DNA of 64,000 bases from an uncultured Saprospiraceae bacterium (GTDB taxonomy: Bacteria > Bacteroidota > Bacteroidia > Chitinophagales > Saprospiraceae). Below the pieces are notes generated by a model. That model worked only from the letters and a program-made list of their open reading frames with translations, had not been told where the DNA came from and did no database searches. Shown here in pieces: positions 46,209-54,775 of the stretch (position 1 is the stretch's first letter; the number at the start of each line of letters is the position of its first letter). The stretch is taken from the NCBI GenBank assembly GCA_937959275.1, contig CALGLU010000036.1:62001-126000 (forward strand), read 5' to 3'. The translations under genes and the position numbers were made by a program.

Positions 46209-47525
46209 TCAATTTAAAGCATCTGTGAGACGTTTCGGATTAATCATTAATAATCCTTTTGACTTATCAAAATCAATATTAAACCAAGAATTATTGTTAA
46301 GCATGTTTTCTTCAGACAAAGCAATTGTACTACCATTCATTTGATTAACTACAACTGAAAACCCTGTTGTATTTTTAGGTAGTGATATTGGCCTTCCCTT
46401 ATTCCAATTTATAGTTTCAGTCCCCACTGGAATCTTATCAGAATTGATCGTCGTTTTAGTTTCAACATAATTTATATCCAGCTCTAAATGACCTCTTGCA
46501 TCTTTAGCAAATGCAAAACACCCTCCATAGTTCACTAAATTTCCAATAACTTGAAAGCTAGATTCTGACTTACCATTTAAATTGTAATAGGATTCACGTC
46601 CTTTTTTTCGTTTCACTATGGATATACTATTTGGATCTATTTTGAATTCATTACTAGTTCTACTGATAGTCTTGGTTATTTTTCTACCTGGCCTTTTGCA
46701 GCAGCAGTGTGAATTCCATTCTTTATATTTTGCTTTTCTTTTAAATTTTTTAGTATTTGATTTTTTCGTGTATGCAATAATTTCAATATCTGCCATTTTT
46801 TCAGGAATATTTTGCAATGACACCTTGTAAGTGCTTTCAACTGTTTTCCAAAAAAAGATCCAGTATTTCTCCTTTTTGAAAATCTTTAATTCTCCAATCA
46901 AGTCTTTATATTCATTTCCATCTTTTACACTGGAACAATCACAGTTGAACGTAAGGTTATTTGTTGTTTCACCTATAAGCTCACATTCTTTCCCATCTAT
47001 ATTTAATGTTGGCGTTTTATAATCTAATAAAGATCCACTTATATTAATTTTGGCATTTTTTAAGTCTTTATTGGCTAGAATGTACTTAGGCTCAAAATTA
47101 GATATTTTAGGATCACGATTTGCAAATGGAAGAACGGATAGTGTAGATGAGAACTGATTCATAACCTTCCTAGTATTTTCCACCGTCTGGTCTTGGACAA
47201 GTAGTATATTGTTTAGTGTACTATTAGTATCTCTAAAGAACTTTTGTTCTAATTCTGTTAGCTGATCAAAGGTTTTATCTAAAATCTTAGATGCACTATT
47301 CTCCATGTTACCAATTAATATTTCTATGATTTGTTTTGTTTCAAATGCATTTTTGCTATAGGAATAATCCATTTCATTTATTACTGATCTTAATTCATTC
47401 GCAATATGTGTAACAATATCTTTTACTGCTGTTCCTCCAACAATTTCTAATGCTGCTCCTACTTGGGTGTTTGCTTGAGATAGTGAAGTAAGGACAATAA
47501 GAAAAGAGACAATCAATTTTTTCAT
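46209..47525 (-). CDS. Secreted accessory protein of unknown function
   Basis: 438 residues. A signal peptide (MKKLIVSFLIVLTSLSQAN) precedes a helical N-terminal domain (30-150) with repeated amphipathic helices, then a beta-rich Cys-containing region with CDCSSVKDGNEY and the cluster SHCCCKRPGRKITKT. It is isolated on the minus strand between two plus-strand modules of the element, with its own terminator, and so looks like an accessory (moron) gene expressed from the integrated state. No family recognised; a surface or periplasmic role is inferred from the signal peptide only. Confidence 0.65.
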   Translation of the reverse strand: MKKLIVSFLIVLTSLSQANTQVGAALEIVGGTAVKDIVTHIANELRSVINEMDYSYSKNAFETKQIIEILIGNMENSASKILDKTFDQLTELEQKFFRDTNSTLNNILLVQDQTVENTRKVMNQFSSTLSVLPFANRDPKISNFEPKYILANKDLKNAKINISGSLLDYKTPTLNIDGKECELIGETTNNLTFNCDCSSVKDGNEYKDLIGELKIFKKEKYWIFFWKTVESTYKVSLQNIPEKMADIEIIAYTKKSNTKKFKRKAKYKEWNSHCCCKRPGRKITKTISRTSNEFKIDPNSISIVKRKKGRESYYNLNGKSESSFQVIGNLVNYGGCFAFAKDARGHLELDINYVETKTTINSDKIPVGTETINWNKGRPISLPKNTTGFSVVVNQMNGSTIALSEENMLNNNSWFNIDFDKSKGLLMINPKRLTDALN

Positions 47526-47662
47526 GATTAAGGTAATTTTTAATTTATAATAGCGTCTACATTAACTCTATGTCAGTATACATGAAAAAGTAACCCATCG
47601 AACAGATTATTTTTTAATGTAAAATCCGTCACTATTCAACAAATTTTCCATCTATACAATGA

Positions 47663-47851
47663 ATGACTTACACAACATCCCACTACATCAATCTACTTGA
47701 TGCGATAATATACGAGCTGATGATTGAGTATAACCAGTCAACCAACTTTGAAGAAAAAGAAACTATTGCAGCTTTGGCTGTTGAGTTGAAGGGGATAGTT
47801 ATTTATCGCTTGCTGGAGAAACACCCAAAACAACATCGGACTTATAGATAA
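47663..47851 (+). CDS. Hypothetical small protein
   Basis: 62 residues, helical (INLLDAIIYELMIEYNQSTN, EKETIAALAVELKGIVIYRL). It overlaps the 3' end of the convergent next gene by 53 bases. Regular composition and a clear start support it moderately. Function unknown. Confidence 0.45.
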   Translation: MTYTTSHYINLLDAIIYELMIEYNQSTNFEEKETIAALAVELKGIVIYRLLEKHPKQHRTYR

Positions 47852-48512
47852 ACTCTTCTTTGTCAAAATCTTCCTTATTGATGTCCTCAGACAGTTCCTT
47901 TTTAAAACTATCAATGAAGGTTCGGATTGTGTCGTCCTGTTCTTTGTGCATCATCTCGTTTGTTATAAAGGTTTTATAGACAGCCCATTCACCATTCATT
48001 TGTACATCTCCTAAAAGTAGACCGTTTTTTACTTTAGTCATTGTGTATAGAACGCCATCCTTTCCTTCTCGCGCTTTTCCCATTTGGGTAGGATTGTTAG
48101 TAAAAAAGTGTTTGACCTTCTCCAAAGGCTCATTAAGTCCGAGCGACATCCTTGTATTATACCTATTGAATAAGTGACCATTGTAAACAATTAGACCTTC
48201 ATTTGATGCAGGAATTTTGAGCACTCTAAGACCAATTTTACTAAAATAATAGGTGTATACAGTCCAAGCAATGGAATCTAATCCTTTGTATGAGTTTGAT
48301 GAAAGTGATTTATTTAATACTAATGTCCAGTTGTTCTTTAGCTTTGATTTAAAGCTGTGTGATTGGCTATAGCTTTTCTTTTTATCTATCTTATTCTTTC
48401 GTCTCTTTTTATCATAGTCCTTAACTATTCTATCTATTGAGTGTTGTATAGCTTGGTAATCTTTTACAACCTCAATGTAGACTTCTGAATCTGTCATTGT
48501 ATTTACTAGCAT
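47799..48512 (-). CDS. Hypothetical protein, lysine-rich N-terminus
   Basis: 237 residues. A coiled, basic N-terminal region (IVKDYDKKRRKNKIDKKKSY) precedes a compact alpha/beta domain (GLDSIAWTVYTYYFSKIGLR, NEGLIVYNGHLFNRYNTRMS, MGKAREGKDGVLYTMTKVK). No catalytic motif recognised. An in-frame ATG at codon 6 is an alternative start. It is the first of a minus-strand block of short element genes. Confidence 0.6.
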   Translation of the reverse strand: MLVNTMTDSEVYIEVVKDYQAIQHSIDRIVKDYDKKRRKNKIDKKKSYSQSHSFKSKLKNNWTLVLNKSLSSNSYKGLDSIAWTVYTYYFSKIGLRVLKIPASNEGLIVYNGHLFNRYNTRMSLGLNEPLEKVKHFFTNNPTQMGKAREGKDGVLYTMTKVKNGLLLGDVQMNGEWAVYKTFITNEMMHKEQDDTIRTFIDSFKKELSEDINKEDFDKEEFIYKSDVVLGVSPASDK

Positions 48513-48589
48513 ATTGTTCGTATTATATTCCTTGAATTTAAATTAAGCAAATCGTGTTACATCCCTATGAATTATGTAACATTTCAATA

Positions 48590-48617
48590 AACCCTGCATC
48601 AACTAAGGTGCAGGGTT
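48590..48617 (-). terminator. Hairpin after the 60-residue gene
   Basis: 9-bp stem AACCCTGCA / TGCAGGGTT with a 10-base loop. It lies on the 3' side of the minus-strand gene at 48644-48826. Confidence 0.55.
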
Positions 48618-48643
48618 AAGAGATCATATTTGATTCAAGTTGC

Positions 48644-48826
48644 CTAATTAAGGGAACAACATACCCTATTAGCCTTTTCTTGCTTCAATTCCGATATTTT
48701 CCTTTCGGCTAACATCATTTCGAAATCTATTGTGTGAACTTCTCTTTTATTATCTGTAGAAGATAGTTCGACCCTAAGACTTTTAAGTTCTGCTTCTTGG
48801 CCTTCAATTAGATTGTCAAAATTCAT
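48644..48826 (-). CDS. Hypothetical small coiled-coil protein
   Basis: 60 residues, mostly a charged helix (NLIEGQEAELKSLRVELSST, MLAERKISELKQEKANR), predicted coiled coil. It stands alone with its own downstream hairpin. Function unknown. Confidence 0.5.
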   Translation of the reverse strand: MNFDNLIEGQEAELKSLRVELSSTDNKREVHTIDFEMMLAERKISELKQEKANRVCCSLN

Positions 48827-48943
48827 TTAGTTTGATTTAGTTTTTAAAAAAAGAGGACAGGATATACCATCCCGTGAAATTAGTCCTTACTCAATTCAAC
48901 TTTATGGATAGAGTAATTCATGTGTTAGTAATATACAGACTTA

Positions 48944-48975
48944 ATAGCCCTACACCTATAAAGGCGCAGGGCTAT
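48944..48975 (-). terminator. Hairpin after the PrtN-like small gene
   Basis: 8-bp stem ATAGCCCT / AGGGCTAT with a partly paired inner part. It is similar in layout to the hairpins at 48590 and 49236. Confidence 0.5.
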
Positions 48976-49013
48976 CAGAAATACTTATTTAAATTCAATC
49001 TGATTATGAGTGC

Positions 49014-49196
49014 CTAGCTGATTTTACCAATCAAGGATTTCTGCACACAATATAGTCCGCTACGTTTAATGATCGCTTCTGGATAACGGCTTTTAATGGT
49101 GGTTGGGTTTTTTACACCTAATATGATTGCCATTTTCGTAATCGGCACAATATCAATGTCCTTGTAGGCTAAAATGGTTAATTCTCTTTCAGTCAT
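49014..49196 (-). CDS. Small DNA-binding-like protein
   Basis: 60 residues: LAYKDIDIVPITKMAIILGV, then NPTTIKSRYPEAIIKRSGLY. The arrangement weakly resembles a helix-turn-helix of the pyocin-activator (PrtN)-like type. Own downstream hairpin. Low-confidence family assignment; existence is fairly likely. Confidence 0.5.
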   Translation of the reverse strand: MTERELTILAYKDIDIVPITKMAIILGVKNPTTIKSRYPEAIIKRSGLYCVQKSLIGKIS

Positions 49197-49235
49197 TATT
49201 ATTTATTTTGATGAGTTAGAAATGTGAAAATAAAA

Positions 49236-49261
49236 ACCCTATACCAATAAATGTATAGGGT
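49236..49261 (-). terminator. Intrinsic terminator after the 159-residue gene
   Basis: Perfect 9-bp stem ACCCTATAC / GTATAGGGT, 8-base loop; on the minus strand it is followed by TTTTTATTTT. Confidence 0.75.
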
Positions 49262-49294
49262 CTAAGAACAGTTAGATTTATGCAGTACGTCGGC

Positions 49295-49774
49295 TTATTT
49301 ACTTTTTGCGCTTTCAGCATCAAGATATTTTTTGGCATCCCTAAACAAAGACTCAGGTAACATTTCAATGTCAACCCTGCTAATTATTGAATCTGCATAT
49401 AGTTCCCGACATTGATCTTCTGGTATCTTCGTTACATGGGAGAAACTAGAAATTTTCATGTATTCGACTCCCTTCTGTAGGTCTAAGGACTTGTATGCAT
49501 TTATGAGGTTATTGTCTACGACACTCAGATTAAACTCTAAGCAACTATCGAGATCAGAATCTGTCACACTGGGGATTGTCCTTTGCACGTGGGCCAAGAC
49601 GTCAGGTCTAGATATATCTAGTTTGTTTATTATCTTTTCTGTGTTTGCTTTCTCTTTTTTCAATTCTTCGATTTTCAGTAGCGTCTCTTTGTAAAACTTA
49701 GTCATCAACTGTACATGTTGGTTAAATTCCTTTTGGCTTACGCCTAGATTTTTTTGAATGTCTGTATTATTCAT
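49295..49774 (-). CDS. Hypothetical helical protein
   Basis: 159 residues with an N-terminal coiled coil (QLMTKFYKETLLKIEELKKE) and a helical rest (DVLAHVQRTIPSVTDSDLDS). No motif known to me. It is a single-gene unit ended by an intrinsic terminator. Confidence 0.6.
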   Translation of the reverse strand: MNNTDIQKNLGVSQKEFNQHVQLMTKFYKETLLKIEELKKEKANTEKIINKLDISRPDVLAHVQRTIPSVTDSDLDSCLEFNLSVVDNNLINAYKSLDLQKGVEYMKISSFSHVTKIPEDQCRELYADSIISRVDIEMLPESLFRDAKKYLDAESAKSK

Positions 49775-49893
49775 AGTATTTATTGATTTGATTTATTGAA
49801 TTAGCAATAAGAGCAGCTTACGCTGTCAATTCATTTTATTAAGTGGTGTTAAAAGGTGTGTTAAGGGTGTTTCTCTAGGTGTTTCTTTGGGTG

Positions 49894-50457
49894 CTATGCC
49901 GCAAGGATTCTTTCTATCCTTGCGCTTCTCCATCCATCAGCTGTGACGAACTTGATAACATCAGGCGTATACTTTGCTTCTGTCTTAGCCTTATACTCCG
50001 TAGCAAGCTTTAGAGTGGCATTAGCGATTCTTATCTCACCGCTTGTTTTTCTGAATTTCAAAGCGATTGTGCCACTTTTTAAAGCGTTGATGATTCGATT
50101 TCTTTTCCAAGCTGCCTTAAGAGCTTCGCTGAAAGTCTCGTATATGCCTTTATTGAAAAAATACCATGCATCTGTAAAAATCTGCGAACGGTTAACAGAA
50201 GCTTTTGCCTCTGTTGCTGGTAGTGGTAGATTCTGGAAGAATTCAGCGAAGTATCTATCTATCATTTCAGTAGGTAGAGTTGTTTCTGATTTGATTTGAA
50301 TTAGCTCGTCTGTCGTCAACCCTTCAAATGCTTTTGTCAGCTTCTTATTCTCGCTAAATCCCTCATCCCATGTTGATTGATTAGAATTCATTTCCCAATG
50401 GCAAGGAAAATTATTAAGTCTTTCTGTTAAGGTTTGAATGTTTGATGTGTTTTTCAT
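49894..50457 (-). CDS. DUF2693/SH3-like phage-type protein under palindromic operators
   Basis: 187 residues. The C-terminal part reads IFTDAWYFFNKGIYETFSEA, then ALKSGTIALKFRKTSGEIRI, a layout seen in Bacteroidota phage and mobile-element proteins (SH3-barrel, DUF2693-like), preceded by a helical domain. The start codon lies immediately beside three tandem palindromes, so the gene is almost certainly controlled by the regulator that binds them. Its own function is unknown; a regulator of the switch is one option. Confidence 0.6.
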   Translation of the reverse strand: MKNTSNIQTLTERLNNFPCHWEMNSNQSTWDEGFSENKKLTKAFEGLTTDELIQIKSETTLPTEMIDRYFAEFFQNLPLPATEAKASVNRSQIFTDAWYFFNKGIYETFSEALKAAWKRNRIINALKSGTIALKFRKTSGEIRIANATLKLATEYKAKTEAKYTPDVIKFVTADGWRSARIERILAA

Positions 50458-50532
50458 AGTATTATTTTTATACTACAATAATATAGTATTATTTTAATAC
50501 TAACAAGTATTTATAGTATTTATTTTATACTA
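50457..50532. promoter_or_regulatory. Three 19-bp palindromic operators between divergent genes
   Basis: The copies at 50457-50475, 50484-50502 and 50514-50532 each read TAGTATT-(5 T/A-rich bases)-(A/T)ATACTA. The middle copy is a perfect 7+5+7 dyad; the outer two are 6+7+6. Start-to-start spacing is 27 and 30 bases. The first touches the minus-strand start codon and the third lies just before the plus-strand -7-like box TATATTTG (50541-50548). This resembles a phage lysogeny-switch operator array. Confidence 0.8.
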
Positions 50533-50552
50533 TTTTTACGTATATTTGCTAG

Positions 50553-50792
50553 ATGAAAGTTTTTAAAACAAAAAAAGAAGCTATCCGCTATTGTATGGAT
50601 AGAATAAAGCCTTCAACTATAGGACTAGACAATTATAACAGATTCAGGCAGTTGAAAAAGAGGTATGAAGAAAATCCCGAATCGGTCAAAGATAATGCTA
50701 CAAAGAATCTTTTTAATGTATTTGGCATCTCAGAGAATTGCACCTATGAATTAGATGAATCAAAGGCAGAATACAACCAGAAACAAGATTGA
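50553..50792 (+). CDS. Hypothetical small protein, divergent from operator array
   Basis: 79 residues, charged and helical (FKTKKEAIRYCMDRIKPSTI, FRQLKKRYEENPESVKDNAT). The start is four bases after a TATATTTG -7-like box, so the message may be leaderless. Its stop overlaps the next start. Likely an early gene of the element, regulated by the three palindromes. Function unknown. Confidence 0.6.
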   Translation: MKVFKTKKEAIRYCMDRIKPSTIGLDNYNRFRQLKKRYEENPESVKDNATKNLFNVFGISENCTYELDESKAEYNQKQD

Positions 50793-51244
50793 AACTACTT
50801 ACTTACATAAACACCATCATTAAGCTTGAGCCAAACACAATTAGCAATAATGCAAAATTGGTGTTGATCTATATGATTAGCAATTGTGATGAGGCTGGAA
50901 TATGGAAGGTAGACAAAGAAGCCTACTATCAAAGCTTTGGTATGAAGTATTCTAAAGAATGGATATTGTTAGGACTTGGTTTCTGGTTAAAGTATTTAGA
51001 CGAGGACAGAATCATTATTCCTGAATTTCTTCAACACAGATACGCAGGGCAATTGAAGAACATCAACAACACAAAATATAACCCTCTAAATAAGCTTCGA
51101 GCTTGTATCGATTCGCATAGTCTAAAATTCGATGCTGAAAAGATGCAATTAATACCCCGTTCAACGGTTGAATCAACGGTTGAATTAGCGACGATAGCTG
51201 AAAAGATGACTATTGATGCCACTCAGAGCAAAAAAGTCGCTTAG
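50789..51244 (+). CDS. Winged-helix-like replication/control protein
   Basis: 151 residues starting at TTG 50789, overlapping the previous stop. The N-terminal 90 residues (AKLVLIYMISNCDEAGIWKV, KEWILLGLGFWLKYLDEDRI, IIPEFLQHRYAGQLKN) match the winged-helix start of phage replication or helicase-loader proteins; the C-terminus is Ser/Thr/Val-rich. There is no catalytic site. Moderate support. Confidence 0.55.
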   Translation: MKLLTYINTIIKLEPNTISNNAKLVLIYMISNCDEAGIWKVDKEAYYQSFGMKYSKEWILLGLGFWLKYLDEDRIIIPEFLQHRYAGQLKNINNTKYNPLNKLRACIDSHSLKFDAEKMQLIPRSTVESTVELATIAEKMTIDATQSKKVA

Positions 51245-51293
51245 AGGGCTTATATTTAAAGCCTTGATTTCTCCTAAGATTCAATACATATAT

Positions 51294-51322
51294 TATATAT
51301 ATTGTATATATTGTATATATAT
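51294..51322. repeat. A/T-only tandem repeat
   Basis: TATATATTGTA / TATATTGTA units. It is a strongly AT-rich, easily melted stretch upstream of the accessory genes at 51362 and 51658. Possibly a promoter or unwinding element; no proof. Confidence 0.45.
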
Positions 51323-51442
51323 TAAGATTTTGTTATATATTTAAGGTAAGCAATTTTCTACTTGAGAAAGTTGTTTATATGGATCGATGGCATTACATTT
51401 GCAATCCTTTATTTATTACTTACTTACTTAATTCTGCTGGTG

Positions 51443-51613
51443 ATGGACGAAAAAATCATAAATGAATTATTAGAACGGGACATTGACAACATAGAGGTTG
51501 GACAAGACTTTTTAGACGATATGGAAAAAGAACGAGTGGACTCTAATAATGAACTAGACAGTCACAATGACATAGATCCTGACACAATGTCACTTACTAT
51601 CTCTCTCTCCTAG
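51443..51613 (+). CDS. Hypothetical small acidic protein
   Basis: 56 residues from the ATG at 51443 (MDEKIINELLERDIDNIEVG), very acidic. A TTG at 51362 would add a hydrophobic segment (FAILYLLLTYLILLV), giving an 83-residue membrane-anchored form; the sequence does not settle which is used. It precedes the protease-like gene by 44 bases. Function unknown. Confidence 0.45.
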   Translation: MDEKIINELLERDIDNIEVGQDFLDDMEKERVDSNNELDSHNDIDPDTMSLTISLS

Positions 51614-51657
51614 AGGGCCTATAGGCAATTACATCTACTCAAAATCCATAAAAATAG

Positions 51658-53655
51658 TTGCAATTACTCAAATTCACAAAGGAAAACTTTGCAAATGCTT
51701 GTTCTTATTATTGGAATTACCCTGAAGAAGTAAAGGCTAAAAATCAATTCAAATATTTTCATGACTACTTATTAAGGCAAGATTGTAATAGCATATTAGT
51801 AGAATCTAACTATGTCAGCAAGGATTTCCTCGATAATTACCAATTTTATTTTGCTTCGAGTTATAAGAATTATAACAAGAGATGCATTAGACTTCATCTA
51901 TTTTCTAAGAATGTCACTGCAAGTGATCTTCAGGAGTATATACTAAACAGCAAATCACATCTTGAAGCTTTCGAATCCCACTATTTAGGTTTTATAGTTA
52001 TCAGGCCAATACCTCAAAAGATATTTGGATTTTCATTACTAAAGACTTACAAAAATCTGTCTAAGGATAAGTTTTTTTGGGGTGTTAGACCTTATGGTGT
52101 GAACATCTTTGGTAGGAAATATAGCTTTCTCGCACTTGCTTTTCAAGAACAAGATGGCACGTTGTCAGCGTGTGCAACTACAGCTATTTGGGTGACATTA
52201 AGTAAAGCAAATTATCTCAATTATACATTATTAAGAACACCAAACCAAATAACTAAAGATGCTGGAATTACTTCAAATTCTGGTGGTAGATTATTCCCGA
52301 ACAAGGGACTTACGATTTCTCAAGTTTGCAACTCAATTGTTCGATCTGGATTAGATACAGAAGTAACATTGGCTAAAAGAATCAAAAGACAAAATATTTT
52401 AAATGAATTTAATAAAGAAGAACATTTTAAAGTTCATGATTTAGGAAGAATATTTGATTTGGATAATTCAATGCATATCAGGCCAAATCAAATAAAAAGG
52501 GTTTGTAATGCTTATAGTCAATTAGGTATCCCAATACTATGTACCCTTCAGCCATATAAAGGCTCTGTACTTCACGCTATCGCAATTAATGGCTATAAGA
52601 AGATTGAAATTGATGATAAAACAATACACAACATAAATAAATTTCATTTTGAGAGAATTGAAACGCTTTATGCCCATGATGATCAATGGGGACCATACAC
52701 TAAAATTGAATTTGATTCAAGTAAGGAATATGGGGTTGATACTATATGGACAGAGAAAAAATATCTAGATGACAGTAGCAGATTTATTTCAATTATTGTC
52801 CCAGTTTACAAAAAAGTAAGAATCAATTTTAATGACGTCGAAAAAATTATAAATGACCTTAACTCTATATACCAATTAATATTTAAAGATTTAACTGGTC
52901 CTATTAAAATTACTTATGATTACTTCGTAATTGATAGCAATGAATATAAGTCTTACGTCAATTCGGAATCAACCATTTCAGATATTGAAAAATTAAAATT
53001 TGTTCTTACATCATTACCCAAATTTGTTTGGATAATAAGAGTTTACATTAACAGTAAAATTGGGTGGGATTTGATATTGGATGCGACAGATGTAAATTCA
53101 AATATGATTGGAATTTCAAAAATTACTTATGGAAATAATCCTAAAGAATTAAACCATGTCATCAATAGGACAATATTTAAATTTAGAGATACAATTGATA
53201 CACACATTTCATTTAATTCGATTAATAAAGATTACGTTTTCAAACTAATTACAACAAATATGGAGTACAATTACATAACTCTTGCAGAAAACATATTGAA
53301 AGAAAATTTTGGGGACACCAGTTTGGAATCAATTGTTGACAAAAGGGAATTAATTATTGCGTTCTTGGAAAAGAAAGAACTTGATGAACAATTAACTGAT
53401 AATGAAATTGCTAGTTGTTTGGAGACATTTGGGTTTATTCCAGAAATTGCTGGACAAGTATTGCCTTACATTCCAATAATGTGGGCTTCTTTTTCTGCAT
53501 GTAGATATTTTTACGACCTTTATAAGGGTAAAAAAGTAGATGAATGGAGTAATGAGGAAAAAAGTAAATTTCTAAACTTTTTAAGGAATGAACTAGCATC
53601 TCTAAAGGATGTTAATGTAGAGGTTTCAGATGATAATCTAGGTGGCTTGTCTTAA
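51658..53655 (+). CDS. Papain/C39-fold cysteine protease-like protein
   Basis: 665 residues. The middle holds a papain-type triad pattern: Gln165 and Cys172 in QDGTLSACATTAIWVTL, His306 in SVLHAIAINGY, and an acidic or amide residue in HDDQWGPY (near 341-342), in the order of C39-like peptidases. An N-terminal domain of about 130 residues and a beta/alpha C-terminal part (360-600) are unfamiliar. Near 605-625 a hydrophobic stretch (IPEIAGQVLPYIPIMWASF) could be membrane-associated. It starts at TTG; no ATG precedes the conserved region. It lies in the accessory zone of the element. An effector or defence role is a hypothesis. Confidence 0.65.
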   Translation: MQLLKFTKENFANACSYYWNYPEEVKAKNQFKYFHDYLLRQDCNSILVESNYVSKDFLDNYQFYFASSYKNYNKRCIRLHLFSKNVTASDLQEYILNSKSHLEAFESHYLGFIVIRPIPQKIFGFSLLKTYKNLSKDKFFWGVRPYGVNIFGRKYSFLALAFQEQDGTLSACATTAIWVTLSKANYLNYTLLRTPNQITKDAGITSNSGGRLFPNKGLTISQVCNSIVRSGLDTEVTLAKRIKRQNILNEFNKEEHFKVHDLGRIFDLDNSMHIRPNQIKRVCNAYSQLGIPILCTLQPYKGSVLHAIAINGYKKIEIDDKTIHNINKFHFERIETLYAHDDQWGPYTKIEFDSSKEYGVDTIWTEKKYLDDSSRFISIIVPVYKKVRINFNDVEKIINDLNSIYQLIFKDLTGPIKITYDYFVIDSNEYKSYVNSESTISDIEKLKFVLTSLPKFVWIIRVYINSKIGWDLILDATDVNSNMIGISKITYGNNPKELNHVINRTIFKFRDTIDTHISFNSINKDYVFKLITTNMEYNYITLAENILKENFGDTSLESIVDKRELIIAFLEKKELDEQLTDNEIASCLETFGFIPEIAGQVLPYIPIMWASFSACRYFYDLYKGKKVDEWSNEEKSKFLNFLRNELASLKDVNVEVSDDNLGGLS

Positions 53656-53660
53656 GTTTT

Positions 53661-54407
53661 TCATTTTATCTCAACCTCCAACACGGAAGTAAGCCCTTTA
53701 GGGAGTTTTCTTAATTTAGGTTTCCACATAACAGGATTAGCCTCGATTAGCCTCTGTAGTCTCCTATACTCAACAGCAACAACATCTTGACAAGCATGCA
53801 TAAAACGTTTACGATTAAGAGTTTGTAAGAACCAGAACAGATCAACCAGCTTTACAAGTATTGGAATAGGGTCAGTGTTGTGCGTATCATTGACCACATA
53901 GTCCGCAAAGGCTTTCCATACAGTTATTTTGTGTTTCTCTACGTATTCGTCGGCCTTGGCTAATAGGGTTTGTTTTCTACCTTTCATATTGTCATCCTCT
54001 TGAAGTCCTTGCCTCCAGAAATTCATGCTTTCAGCCCAGAATTTGGGATTAAACAAAATTGATGCTGCCTCTACTTTATGAATGTGTTTCTTGACCTCTC
54101 GGTATGCTGCAAGCGAGTCATTCTTATATCTTCCATTATTATATTCATGTAGAAACTCTATATGAATAGGCTTCAATTCAGTAAAGTTAGGCTTGTCTTT
54201 TATCAGAGATTGCAAAGAAACCGTCTTATCTGATTTCCACCTTCTACACAAACGATATATGTCGTCTTCACCTTTTTTTGCGATCCTATAGATCAATGTA
54301 TTTGCATTCTTGAATTCTGTATTTGCTTTAATCGCTTCAATAAAGCTTTCATCTTCTGAGGCTTTTAGGATATAATCTAAGTCTCGATCTACTTTACTTT
54401 GGGTCAT
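53661..54407 (-). CDS. Hypothetical helical protein
   Basis: 248 residues from the ATG at 54407 (MTQSKVDRDLDYILKASEDE). A TTG start 63 bases earlier is possible. It is all-helical, with HIEFLHEYNNGRYKNDSLAA, VEAASILFNPKFWAESMNF and LVDLFWFLQTLNRKRFM. It converges on the protease-like gene (five bases between the stops) and is divergent from the helix-turn-helix gene to its right. Family not recognised. Confidence 0.6.
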   Translation of the reverse strand: MTQSKVDRDLDYILKASEDESFIEAIKANTEFKNANTLIYRIAKKGEDDIYRLCRRWKSDKTVSLQSLIKDKPNFTELKPIHIEFLHEYNNGRYKNDSLAAYREVKKHIHKVEAASILFNPKFWAESMNFWRQGLQEDDNMKGRKQTLLAKADEYVEKHKITVWKAFADYVVNDTHNTDPIPILVKLVDLFWFLQTLNRKRFMHACQDVVAVEYRRLQRLIEANPVMWKPKLRKLPKGLTSVLEVEIK

Positions 54408-54516
54408 GTATTTTTCTTGCAAAGTTGGTGTGATGACTTCATGAAGCTGGTTCGTTAAAAATGGTAACAAAAATTAACAAGTAGACATGAGATGACACAT
54501 AAGGTAATTTTGAATC

Positions 54517-54738
54517 ATGATTCACTTTCAATCTTATACGTGGTTTACTGTAGCAGAAGTTGCTCAAAAATTACAACTAAGCAGGAAGACTATCTATAAA
54601 CTTATTGAACGAGGCGAATTAGCGTCAGAAAGAAAATTCAATCGTGAAATGATAAGTGAGTCAAGTCTAGTTAATTACTTGACACCAAAAAATAAATCGG
54701 TTAATCATTCACTTGAGGCTCTACAATCTACAAGGTAG
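54517..54738 (+). CDS. Excisionase-type helix-turn-helix protein (HTH_17)
   Basis: 73 residues with the classic pattern WFTVAEVAQKLQLSRKTIYK, then LIERGELASERKFNREMISE: helix-turn-helix, wing, and closing helix. Such proteins serve as excisionases or small regulators. It starts four bases after TAATTTTG (54505-54512), a -7-like box. It heads the plus-strand packaging-type run. Confidence 0.8.
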   Translation: MIHFQSYTWFTVAEVAQKLQLSRKTIYKLIERGELASERKFNREMISESSLVNYLTPKNKSVNHSLEALQSTR

Positions 54739-54775
54739 TGGAGTCTCTTTTTTTTATATCCCAAAAGCAGAAATT

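Noticed and set aside
47526-47662. Possible small RNA in the divergent spacer
   Set aside because: No promoter-terminator pair or stable fold could be identified by eye.
51285-51345. A/T-only stretch as a replication origin with iterons
   Set aside because: The units are low-complexity TA runs without a defined iteron; the replication genes are 6 kb away. Kept only as a repeat.
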